64,000 nt of DNA from Apis mellifera (Eukaryota > Arthropoda > Insecta > Hymenoptera > Apidae), in NCBI RefSeq assembly GCF_003254395.2, contig NC_037647.1:7457925-7521924 (forward strand), given 5' to 3'. Both the position numbers and the translations under genes were made by a program. This document shows positions 38,777 through 50,200 of this stretch, piece by piece (position 1 is the first letter of the stretch; each line of letters starts with the position of its first letter). The notes beneath the pieces were generated by a model, which saw only the letters and a program-made list of their open reading frames with translations, ran no database searches and was not told the origin of the DNA.

Positions 38777-41184
38777 GTCGATACTCTACCATCGTTCCTG
38801 TACCTTTTGTCCAATAATTTTTAATCGTGGCGACGTGAATCCAATAATTGTATAATCACTCACTTACTCGCTCACTTGCACGATCATTTTTTCGTTAACG
38901 AACATGAATTCGAAAGCACGTACACACGAAATTTCACGAAAATGACACGACCGTAAATTAAAAGAAACTTCGAACAATATGGCGTCGAATGCTGCGAAAA
39001 ATTAACGCCATCTAATACCCTGTTTTCACGATCACGTGACCCCATAAAATAGCGGGAAAATGAGATGATGAAAGAGGGGGACACTGTACACGATTTAAGG
39101 CAGATTTCTAACGAAAAACATCACCGAGACTATACTTGAAATTAGAATTGCAAGAATTTCGATTATAATAGAATATTATAATAGAATAAAATCTATCAAG
39201 AAATAAATTGTAAAACGAGAGAAATTGAAATCGCAATATTTATATTGTGGGATTAAAGACTTTACATGCTAAACTTCGTCTTACGTTTAACATTTGAAAT
39301 TTGCCAGAATGAGAATACGAATGAAATGTCGCCATTGGGCAAACGAAATTTTTTGTCTTACTTTGATCTTTCCATTTACATTAATTTTTAACTTATAGTA
39401 TAATAAATAAAAAACAATGATTTATAAAGAAGTATAATGCATACAAAATAAAAATTTTTAACGAAATTATTATATACATATTTTGATGGAATATTTGAAT
39501 GTAAAGAAAAAGAGAAGAAATGACAAAAAAATTCGTCTTATTTATATCATTATATTATCGCCAAAAATATAATAGGAAAAGCAAACTATTTACTCTGTCA
39601 GTTTAGAGAAGAATTAACATCATTATCACATATTAACACAATGCCAAAAATAGAAAGAAATCATATATATTAAATACGCAATATGTATATATAGATATAT
39701 GTATGCTTTATACTATTATCGGCAAAATATATTTGTTTTGTCGACATACCTGAAAAAAAAGACGAAACAATGACGGTAGGCGAACCAAGGAAAACAAAAC
39801 GAACAGAGGTGAAGGGGCAGGCGTGCTTCGGTCCAATGCAAAATAAACGTGTACGCTCGTTATAGCCGATGGCTTCTACGATGATTTACCGTTTTCCGCG
39901 CGTGTATGGGCATATGACTTCCGGTAGGCAGTGGGAGGCACGATGCCTGGCCTGCTTTTCTTTCTTTGGTTAGATCAAAAAACTGTTCTCCCGATGTATG
40001 TCCAGTGCTCGTCCTCCGCCACCGTTTTTTTCTTCGCTTACGCCACGATACGCGTCATTTGCGGCCGGGTTAATACATTCGATGATCTGCGATAGAGTCA
40101 ATGATATAACCGCCCGTCGGTTCGCCTTTCAACAGCCTCGACATGTTTTACCGGCCTTCTTTCTTTCGTCCTCGATTGGAAACACTCCGATTCCAAGACT
40201 CTCGTGAAAAAAAACTCGCCTCCGTGTTTCTGTTTTCTATTTGCGATCCACTCTCCTCTCTTACTACACTACCGTCGCTCACTTTCGCCGTAGGAATCGC
40301 GTTTGTAACGACGCAAATTCTTTTACACTCGAATAACTGATCACGCGCGCGCGCACGACCGCGAATGCGTCAATTTCAGATCGTAATGCCGTTTTTCGAA
40401 GCCTAAGTAATAGTAACGCCTCCTGTCTAAATATTCGGGACGAATGTTAGTCGTCCCGATCGTACAACACGCAATTAATTAGCCAGCCGCTTGACACGCC
40501 GTTAAACACTGACCATCCGACTAGAAGCACGAATAATTGAGATGACCAAACGTGTTCAAGTGTCGTTTTATTATACTGTTCCCACACTCCGAACGCGGAA
40601 GTAAGAATCGAGGAACGTTACTATTGCAATTCGACTTAAGACGTTGTAACGACATCGATAAATATCGAACTTCAATTAGACGCTATAGACGAGTTTCGAT
40701 GTTTTTTGGACGATTCTTTTCCAAAAATTTAACCGATCAGCTAGATAAATGATCGAATTGTAACGAGAGAACGCGAAGGACACCGATTGAACGCCAAAAT
40801 TTGGAAATGGACGTATTCCGCGTTCCCCGCGTTTACATTTAATAGATTATCGATATGCTGGTAAACCGTAAAACCGTTATAAAACGCGAAATAATGTGTA
40901 CGAAAAAACGCACATCACTTTTAAAACCGATCACATCGCCGATGAAACGGTACAACGAACACCACAAAACAAACAACCAACTTCCGCGACGTCACGAGTC
41001 GTACTAACTCGACTAGCGGTTCGTCCAGCCCGGCGAACCTATAGGTGGCGCGGGAGGGGTGAATACTCATGAGAGCGACTCCAGCGCTACTGGCGGGAAA
41101 ATTTTGAAACGACGAACGCTCATAGCGTTCATCTTTATCGACGCACTTAAATTACACTTTGCATAATTTAATTAAATGTCCATT
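38777..41184 (-). promoter_or_regulatory. Possible 5' UTR / promoter region of the syntrophin gene
   Basis: The region is richer in GC and CpG than its surroundings between 39.75 and 41.15 kb. On the minus strand a TTTTCAG|GTATGT sequence (around 39747-39753) resembles a strong splice donor. The upper edge has a CRE-like GACGTCAC (about 40988), a GGTGGCGC box (about 41045), an E2F-like TGGCGGGAAA (about 41091) and a 7-bp perfect hairpin GAACGCT/AGCGTTC (41114-41130). Together they suggest a transcription start of a minus-strand gene near 41 kb. Syntrophin is the only candidate seen. No transcript evidence is available. Confidence 0.3.
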
Positions 41185-41204
41185 TATATATATATATATA
41201 TATA
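41185..41204. repeat. (TA)n microsatellite
   Basis: About 20 bp of TA at the start of strongly AT-rich sequence. Confidence 0.8.
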
Positions 41205-44200
41205 AGATATAAAATGAACATTTAAAATGAATTTTATTAAGAATAGATGTGATACAAGTGAATAATTATTTTATAAATAATTTATTTGCATTTATATTGG
41301 TTAATAGAATATCGATTTACATTTAAAGATGTCCAAAAAAAATCAGTTTTTTTCTTGCAAATTTACATACGAAACAATTGATTCTAATATTTCAATGTGG
41401 AATAAGTAAGATATCTTTTTACGAGATTGTTATATTTTAAAAATTATATATATTTCATACATTTAAAACCTGAAAAATTAATGATTCCGAAATCCATTAA
41501 CCAAATAAGGATTGCATGAAGATTTTTTTTCTCTACTTGTATTTATATTCTTTTTTTATTTATATCTTTTAAGTTTTCTGCATTATATTTTTATTTTTTT
41601 TTTCTTTTTCTGCATTTGCAATTCGTTTCTTGTATTCTTGTATTATTATTTTTCCTTATTGTTAAAATATCTGTATACAATGTATACAACGTATACTATG
41701 ATCCTAATTAATTTCACATATTCTGATCCGTATGCGTAATATATGCTTGTATTATTTCATTTGCATAACGATAGAGACCATTGTGATAAATTGACAAATC
41801 AATCACAGCAACTATCAAACTAAATTCATCAAATATCAAAATTTAGATTTGACAAGAATTATTTTTGACAAGAAAATTGACAACAAAATTACGAAAATGC
41901 AAAGAGAACAATTAAGAATAGTTAAGCTGAATTCGAGCCTTGATTTATTTTCTATTATTATTAAAGAAGAGGGAATAATCTTTAAACATATCATGCCATT
42001 GCATCATCAATTAATCGAATACTTTTAATTTATCTCGCTATATATAAAACGGAGATTAGAATACACTTAAATATTTTCAATAGACATTTTTCATTCGTTC
42101 GCTTCAATTTCCTCGAAAACAAATTAATATTGCGCAAAAAAGGAAAACAAAAGAAGAGATTTGGAACGCATTATCGTACCGCGATATTCTATAATTCTAC
42201 TTTCCATCTAATGAAACGAACTGATAAAAAGAAATACGGACGCATCGTTAACGTAGCGTAAGCGTATCATTTGTTCATTCTCTTTCTCTACATTTTAATT
42301 CATAGAAAGTACGAGGTTTTTGTTCCCCCTCGTGATATTACGGTAAAATTACATTACGTTTCATAGAAGAATCGGGCAACAAAAAAAAAAAGAGCAAAGA
42401 GGGGAGGGGAAGAGAAAAGAGGATAACTTATATAAAGATACAAAACGGGATTACCTTATCAATCTTACTCTCTGAAATAATCAAGACGTTTCTGCTCTTC
42501 TGAATTTCATTTCACGTTATCCCTCTAAGCGTTGCCCGCGCAAACACCCATACCTTGTCTTACCCATTTGTTAACTTCCTTTTTCTTTTCTTTTTTTTTT
42601 TTTTCAGCATTATCGCAGCGGAATAACGCGAAAGTTAAACCCGAAATACATCATCCCCTATCTCGATTATGATATTGCTGTTCTTCGGTAAAGGCAGATC
42701 GGTAAACGAAAGATATACGAGAGAGCTTCCTAGACAGAGGGAAAAGTTTTATCTGCCGTTTCAGAAATATCAATAACTGATCCCTCGTACAGTTTCTATT
42801 CCACAACCGTGGAAATATACGGCCAGACGAAGCAGCTATTCCGCCCTTCGTTCCTCCCTATCCTATCCTTGAATACCGTACGGAAACATGCTCGGATGTA
42901 TCCCTTTCAAATCGGGGAGGATGCAACAGTCTCAACAGTGCAGACGGTCGGAAAGTATTCTATTCCGAAAGATGGCACGTGCCGTCACAAGCGTGGATTT
43001 ACCGTTTAAAATTCAATTCAAGGTTGCCGATATCCGTTTGTATAAATTTTTAGTTACCGCCGCCCCTCGTTCTTCTTCCATTCGAGCGAGGAATCGAAGT
43101 CGTCGAGTCATGTCGTCGAGCCGAGATGATACTCGAGAAACGGAATCGAGGTCGAAGGAGTGAAGTGTTAAATTATGATTTCCAAATGAATCGAGCCGCG
43201 AATACTCGAGCGTGAATACTCGAACGAAATACTTTCCTTCCGCCCTGTCGCGTTTCGCACGCATCAAAAAACGAGGAGAAGAAATGGGATGGAGAACGAT
43301 TTCGAATTTTCGATCGTGCAAAAGAGGAAAGTTCAATTAGATGTGCTATCGATATCTGTATTTGTGAAAGTTACGAAAGTTACTTTGAGAGGAAGCGAGA
43401 AAGAAGATTTCCATCCGATATCTTTGATTACTCCTCCTCTCGTTTCGCGCCAAGCTTCCTAGACACGCACAATCATAATTTTCCCATCTCCTCTCGCAAA
43501 ATATGCAACACGCCGGGGCGATATCCCACCGTGTACCACCGTGTCTCTCACCAAAATGGAAAATCATTGATCGAAATTGGAGGAGAACGGTCTATAAAAT
43601 TATTCAATTTGATTGTATACACGTTTCATACACGTATGCATTAATTCCGCTAAATGTATATCAGACCATGCCCCCATCTCGATCGCGCAGTTATTAAACA
43701 AGCTTTTAACGAAATCGCGAAATAAACGACGAAGCAAACAATTTCTGTCGTGTCCTTTTTCTTTTTTTTATTAAATCGGCAACAATAATTTCATTTCACT
43801 ATGGCGCGACATTCTAAAGAATAATTTCATCTTTCGTTTCCTTTTCTTAAGAAGAAAGGAGAGAGAGAGAGAGAGAGAGAAGAAAAAATGGAAAAAATAT
43901 CCGACTAGAACGAAAAACGTATTCTCTCCGTCCCCCTCGAAAAGCCAAATACTTTCCAATTCCGGAGACGATCGAGACGACACTGAATCTTCGACCGTGA
44001 CTTTTTCACCGCGACGTCATGTCATAATTTCATCGTGGAAGGTAATACGAAAGGAGCAACTATGGCGGAAAACGAAGAGGGGAGGGTTGCGGGGATGAGG
44101 GAAGGGCCGCGGCAGTATGGTCTTTGCCGCTCGAGATTTATCGAAGCCGAACACCGATGCATTAGCGATGGAAGAGCACGGAAACGAGATGAAGGTAACG

Positions 44201-44997
44201 AAGCGAGGGAGGAAAATCGACGAGGGTGCTGGAGAAGGGGTGGAGGCGGCATCCACCAACCCCTCCCAACTCTTAAACAGTTCCCCCTTTTTAAAGAAGG
44301 CCTCTCTCGAGGCCTGTGTTACTTTACGAATCAATCGAGATCGAGAGACGATCGATTTATGGATTTTGAAACGATTTATGGATTTTGAATTACGCATGTC
44401 AAAAAAATACATATATCTTTTTATTCTCTGTTGATTGTTGAGATCAAACATAGAGTTGGAACACGTTCGAATAATATGCTGATAATAAGCTGATTTCCTC
44501 GTGGATAAACCAATTTCTTTTCGTTTCGAATACTGTCGAATACTGATTTAATTATCTCTCTTGCTTAATCAGCGATTATTCGTAGCGTTGCGACAAAGAA
44601 TAAAATAAGGGCAGTAACCGATATTTTAAACGTAAATTATCTAAAAAAAATCTCGATACAATGCTCGTATATTACGTTCACAAACTTATCAAGATATTCT
44701 GTATTTCGATTTAGAAAAATATCTCCTCTCCGAGACGGATAAAAGTCGCGATAAAAGTTGCACGTGTAATGTATCTAATTTGATTCAACTAAAAATCCCT
44801 AATGAAAACCTTTACTCCCTGTAAATGGATTTTTACAAATCGAGCATTTATCTTATAAATATCACGCGTATCAAAAACGTTCTTCCTCCTCGTTCTTTTC
44901 TCATTCTCTCAGACGACGAAGACGAATAATAAGAGAGACTCGATAAAAACATTCTAAAAAATATTCTAATAAATATATAAATTATAGAAATCATTCT
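41205..44997. other. Gene-free stretch between presumed syntrophin promoter and PNP 3' end
   Basis: I recognise no gene. 41.2-42.4 kb is very AT-rich; 42.4-44.3 kb is more balanced with a few short open frames that show no family motif. A GA run lies at 43860-43880. The last part, above 44.4 kb, may hold the PNP 3' UTR, but no clear minus-strand AATAAA was found close to the PNP stop. Confidence 0.45.
43860..43880. repeat. (GA)n microsatellite
   Basis: About 21 bp of GA. Confidence 0.8.
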
Positions 44998-45026
44998 TTT
45001 TTTCTTCTTCTTCTTCTTCTTTTTTT
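44998..45026. repeat. (TTC)n tract just downstream of the PNP stop
   Basis: A TTC/T-rich run four bases beyond the PNP stop codon. In the PNP transcript it reads as a GAA-rich purine tract at the start of the 3' UTR. Confidence 0.75.
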
Positions 45027-45029
45027 CAT

Positions 45030-46365
45030 CTATAAGTTCAATTTGTCTCGCAGACGTATCACGATATTGGACACATATTCTTGAAGCAATGTTTGCTTTC
45101 CTTTTCCTACCGCTATCACCTCTTCGTGAGACGCTTGCTCGCACTTATCGTAATCCATGGTACATTGATTCGTGATCAGGCTGAAGGCGAACACGATCAA
45201 ATCACAGTGTCTGGCGGTGATCACTTCGTGTACGGTAGACATTCCTGAAACGAAATACATAAGGCATTGTAGAATTTTCATGGACACAATTGATTTTCTT
45301 CGAAAAATATTCTATTCCATTAGATTAATTATATAATTACACTAACCTACAGCATCGACGCCGATCATTTTTAACATCCTCAGTTCGGCAACGGTCTCGA
45401 AATTCGGCCCACCGATGCACGCGTATACACCTTTGTGCACGATATCGCTTATCCCCATCTCTTTCGCTACCTGTAGACCGATCTTTAAGAGTTCGGCGTT
45501 GTAAGCTTTATTCATTGGCGGAAACCTCGGTCCAAATCTGAGAAACGCGAAGAGCAACGCGATCGTGATTCATCCTGCCGAGGAGACCGGTAATCGTTGG
45601 AAGGAAGCGCGGTGAAACTGGCAAGCATATTCGATGGATTCCGTACCGGGAATATTGATATAATAAGAAAGGAGGAGGAGGAGGAGGAGGAGGAAGAAGA
45701 AAAGTTGGAATGAAAGTATCTCAAGTTTCAAGGGATGGAAGGTTAACGAAAACTCAACCGAGTGTGAACCGAGACGAGAAGATAGAGAGGATAGAGAAGA
45801 GAAGAAAGATGGAGAAAGAACGGCGAAGACGGAAAAATCGAGCAAGATCTTTAAGTAAATACGTCAATCAGATTCTTTGTGTCGGGTAAATAGTTCATCA
45901 ATCCGATTCAACGGGTTGTTCCGATGAAATAGATTAATTTTATTCCTTCGACGACCTCAACGATCTCGCACGGCTATCCGGCTCTCCCCTTTTGCCCTTA
46001 GGGGGCGAGAACCCGAAGAATCGAGTTCGTCGAGCAGTTCGCAATCTGCGAGCGTCGTCGACGATTTTCCTTCCGGAAACGAGCCCGAAAGCCTTTGTCG
46101 ACTCGAAGCGGATTCGAATTCATTGCCGTTCACACCGTGAATCTCACTCACAGCCCGCCTTTCAACCGCTATTTTTTTCTCTCATCCATCATCCCTCCCA
46201 GTTTTATCTCTCTTCCCCTCTTCCCCCACTTTTTCTCGATAAAATCGAAGGAACTGATTAACGCTGATTAATTCTTGATGCACGGAGGATTTTGAGGTAA
46301 TGCAAGAAAAAGAATAAAAAAATAAAATAAAATAAAATAAAACTCCATAAGAGAATATAAGAGAG

Positions 46366-46403
<38 letters not shown>

Positions 46404-47204
46404 CGGGAGCAATACAAAATGGAGTAATGCGACGCGTTTCACGGTACGGCGCGTTGAGGATAAGAGGAACGAGGGAAAGTACCTGTCGTCGTTTGGCCCT
46501 TGAAGAGGGTTATTCCCCGCAAAACCCATCATGTTCAGGTGATCCTTCACTATCATAATGTCGCCAACCTTGTATGTGGGATTTAGACCTCCCGCCGCGT
46601 TCGTCGCGATCAGATGAGTCACACCTACGAGCTTCATAACTCTTACTGGCATGGCGCACTGCGTTTGGAAAAGAAATATAAGTATATTTATATAAAGTAT
46701 GATTAAATTAAAGAAAAAGATTAACTCGATATATAATAACGTTGGATGGAAAATTTTTTATTTTCAAACGAGATGTGTATGTAATTTAATATAAATTCGT
46801 AGAGATTGCGAATAGGTTTTTTTTTACCTTCCAAAGTGGATAACCCTCGTAATAGTGAAATCTGCCTTGCATGCACATAATTGGTACGGAATTCAAATAA
46901 CCGAAAACCATCTGGCCTCGGTGACCCTTCACGGTGGAGACAGGAAAATGCGGGATTTCTTGATAGGGGATGTACTGCTTATTCTCGAGACAATCGGCCA
47001 GCGAACCTGGACACAACTCGTATTGCTCATTTGATCCTGTTTGGGAACAGAATAACGTTGACTTGTCCCACCACCAGAAATGCCAAGCCATTTCAAAATT
47101 CATACTAACTCATTCCAGAACCGCATATGATTCCAAGTTTTGGCTTCAATTTGATCCGGTCCAGCAAATATTGTGCCGCTTCTTGGAGATCCTCGAACGT
47201 ATAT
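45030..47204 (-). CDS. PNP: Purine nucleoside phosphorylase, trimeric (mammalian-type); 5' end incomplete
   Basis: The enzyme splits inosine and guanosine with phosphate into base and ribose 1-phosphate, in cytosolic purine salvage. Five exons in transcript order: 47110-47204, 46828-47006, 46483-46658, 45347-45537, 45030-45244; all introns are GT-AG (103, 169, 945 and 102 bp). They give about 285 residues; human PNP has 289, so only a few N-terminal residues are missing. Motifs: CGSGM phosphate loop (residue equivalent to human Ser33), GHRG (His64), QGRFHYYEGYP (Arg84, His86, Tyr88), TNAAGGLN (Ala116 region), GPNFETVAE (Glu201, purine binding), GMSTVHEV (Met219, Ser220) and LITN (Asn243). All key residues are kept. 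The frame enters the first listed exon in split phase after acceptor TTTCAG (first base 47204). The exon with the start codon was not identified. Two non-canonical isoform starts cannot be excluded, since the frame is open upstream of this acceptor. Confidence 0.95.
45671..45693. repeat. (GGA)n microsatellite in PNP intron
   Basis: About seven GGA units in the 945-bp intron between PNP exons 46483-46658 and 45347-45537. Confidence 0.85.
46315..46342. repeat. (AAAAT)n microsatellite in PNP intron
   Basis: Five or so AAAAT units in the same 945-bp intron. Confidence 0.8.
46369..46403. repeat. (GT)14 plus TA run in PNP intron
   Basis: Fourteen GT units followed by a short TA run, about 80 bp on the intron side of the splice donor at 46482. 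Confidence 0.9.
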
Positions 47205-50200
47205 CTGAAAGTATTCGTGTCTGTGTATATCAGTACAGTACGTTGCGGAAATACGCTCCATATTTTTAATAATCTGTGCTTTTGACAGGAAATTGTAATA
47301 TTCTTTATAAAATATTCCTTCTTCACCGATATGTAGTACATAAACAATATGTAAAAAAGGGAACGTTCAATACGAAACGTGCAATACAAACGTTTAATAT
47401 AAATTAATTAAGTCAACTTTCATATGTTTCATAGATACCAATCTTTAATATATTTTTTTATGTTGGCATTGTAATCACAAGGGAAACAAATTCGTCGCAT
47501 TACGAATAATTTACGAAAATTTAATTTCCACGATAACGCGTGGATGTAATCATAAATCGGCTTATATCGTATAATTTACCGTGAAAAATAAATAACATTT
47601 TTTTGGTAATAGATCTACGCACAGATTCCCTTGATGATTAATCGTATCGAAAATTTATGGGGATTTTTTCGAACAATAGTTCGTATACAAAAAAGTTTAT
47701 AATTACGTCGAATAATATCAAAAATCTTATTAATGGTAAATCGAATCTTTTATAATTAATTCGTGGCAGAAATATAATAAATTTATTAGAATTTTATAAT
47801 ATACGTATAAAAATAAGATAAAACAATTTTATTCAAACACTAGGTTGGTATTATTAATATGAAATGCGAGTGAAAATCAAAGCTTTTACGAAGCACAGTT
47901 TAATATTTACGTTAAGACGTCAAATTCTTTTTTTTTCTTCTTCTTTTCACAAATTATTATTTATTACGCGATAGAGAAATATTATTATTATTATATAGAA
48001 GAAATATTAGCCAATTTTCTATCGATAGCTCGAATCCGTTATAAAAATATTGTGATATTGATATATATTTATGCAATACGTGTTCGATCGAATAACATTA
48101 TACAATTGCATAAATCATAATTACGTAAAAATTATATAAGCAAATGTTTTCATCGATTCGGAAGAAAATTATTTTCATCGATTCAGTTTCACAACGCGAC
48201 GAACGTATGAAAATAATCGGAGATATTTGGGCAATAATCGATGCGAGTTAGGTGAACGGGAGAGTAGGTGGAATGATTCGTAGCCGGCCAATATAATTTC
48301 ACTGTGGAAACTATCACAAAACGGTGCAGTTACCTGTTAAACTGCTAACAGGCTCGAATAGCGCCGGATTTAAGCTGAATGTAGGCTTCGAGGGTATTAC
48401 AAATCATGCATCGAAATACGCGGGCGGCCGCGTAACGTGTTTACGAGTGTGTATGCGCATCCCGTGCACAACTCATCTAGGCATCTCGTATGTGTATGCG
48501 TTCACGCGTGCGCTCGTGAACACGCACAGATGCACACACGCACGCACACGCAATTTCCCAATGTCATTCGAATAAACGCGCCTCCAACACTAGGCGCGAC
48601 GCGATCGAAAATTACTTACGACTCCACTATGTGAATTTTAATGCTTTCCTTCTCTTTCTTTTCTTCCTCTTTCTTACTTTTTTCTTCTTTCTTTCTTTTC
48701 ACAATTCGAGCAACACCCGTCACAAACGAAAGCTCGAAAGAAATCCGAAGAAGAAACGAGGATAAAGCTGTAATCGGTATCCAGTTTTTCGGATTATCGC
48801 AAGCCCTCCACGTTTCCTCCGCGTTTCGTAAGCGGAAATTTAGTAAGCGGAAAGAAAGAGGCGGCGATAAGACGAGGCGCGTACGGTTGACGGGCGCGTA
48901 ATCGCGGCGCGCACGTGTGTCGTCATAAGGGACATGAAATTATGATGCGATTGAATACACGTTGAATACCCGTTGAATTGCATCTCCGTTGCCAATACAG
49001 CCGGTATTCAACCGCGGGATCTGAGAATTGCTTCCCAGTTTCGCCGTGGAAAAGCTTCGATATATAGCCGCGGGTATGGCAAACGTCATTAGACCAACCG
49101 CATTCGCGGATGCTCCATCGTAAAACGGGATTGTACGGTGGCCCGTTATGAATGGCAAATGTAAGGTCGACGATTATTATAACGACGTGAATGCGCATCG
49201 CCCCGGGCCATGGCAAGGATTCAATGATGCCTCCGCGATTCTGCCTACAATATCAGTCGCTCTAATCTCGATTATAGATGCACACCATGCTCGGAAATCG
49301 GCTTAAGGCATTTTTCTTCTCCCCGTTTATCCCGCATTCCCTTACTCCTATTGTCCCAGACACCGATTTTTGTGGAAAATATTTAATATCCCCGCCTACT
49401 TGATGTATCACCGATATCTCGTATATTCTCAAGTTTTTTGTTTCGCGAGAAGCAATTCTTCTCAAGCAGCTCTAAAGAGAAATAGATAAAAGAAGATGTT
49501 AAAATTATCAAATTGACGAGAAAAAGAATCGAGGATAGTGAAAGAAATTCGATTTTTACGCCGCTGGTTCTGATTATGATGAAAGCTGGCGCGATACGTC
49601 GATCGATGAAACAGGGCAATATCGATTGATCGATCATCTCCGACCTTTCGTTCAATTGGAATAACCTTCGGAATCAATTGCGGAGAGCAGAAGAAGAAAA
49701 TATTCCGATATAACAAACGGTCGTAATAAATCCTAATAGATGCGCACGACTGGGTCATATTTTACCCGATGATAATGATGCAACGGATTACGAAACGATT
49801 ACGAGGACAAAGAAATTGCGCCGATAAAGTGGCGGCGATTGAAGCTGTCGAATCGACCTCTGTTTCCCTCCCCCCCTTTTTCCCTCCCGCCGCACAGCTT
49901 TCCCGAACGCTGTTTACCGAAATGTCAACGTCATCACGCCATTTACGTTTAATTCCTGTTTGCGTTTGTCCCAAGCGCAGCTTTCGAGTTTCGCGCCACC
50001 TCCCTTCGTTTGCTCGATTGAATAAACAAAATCAAAGTATGAACACTCGCAACTTCTAATTGGATGTTTCAAAACACACCGTAAACTTGCACGTGGACGT
50101 TCGTATCTCTGACGTAGCTGTTGAACGAGCTACGAATAGACGAATCTCTCTCTCTCTCTAAACAACAATCTCTCGTCCAAGATGCCGTTTCCCTTTCTAC

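Noticed and set aside
45957..46151. Open frame inside the large PNP intron that might be an alternative exon
   Set aside because: It would break the continuous join of flanking PNP exons, which match the family residue by residue without it.
47205..47389. Upstream continuation of the PNP exon through the acceptor at 47204
   Set aside because: The extra sequence is not PNP-like and a good acceptor (TTTCAG) sits exactly where similarity to the family begins; it is kept only as a remote alternative start.
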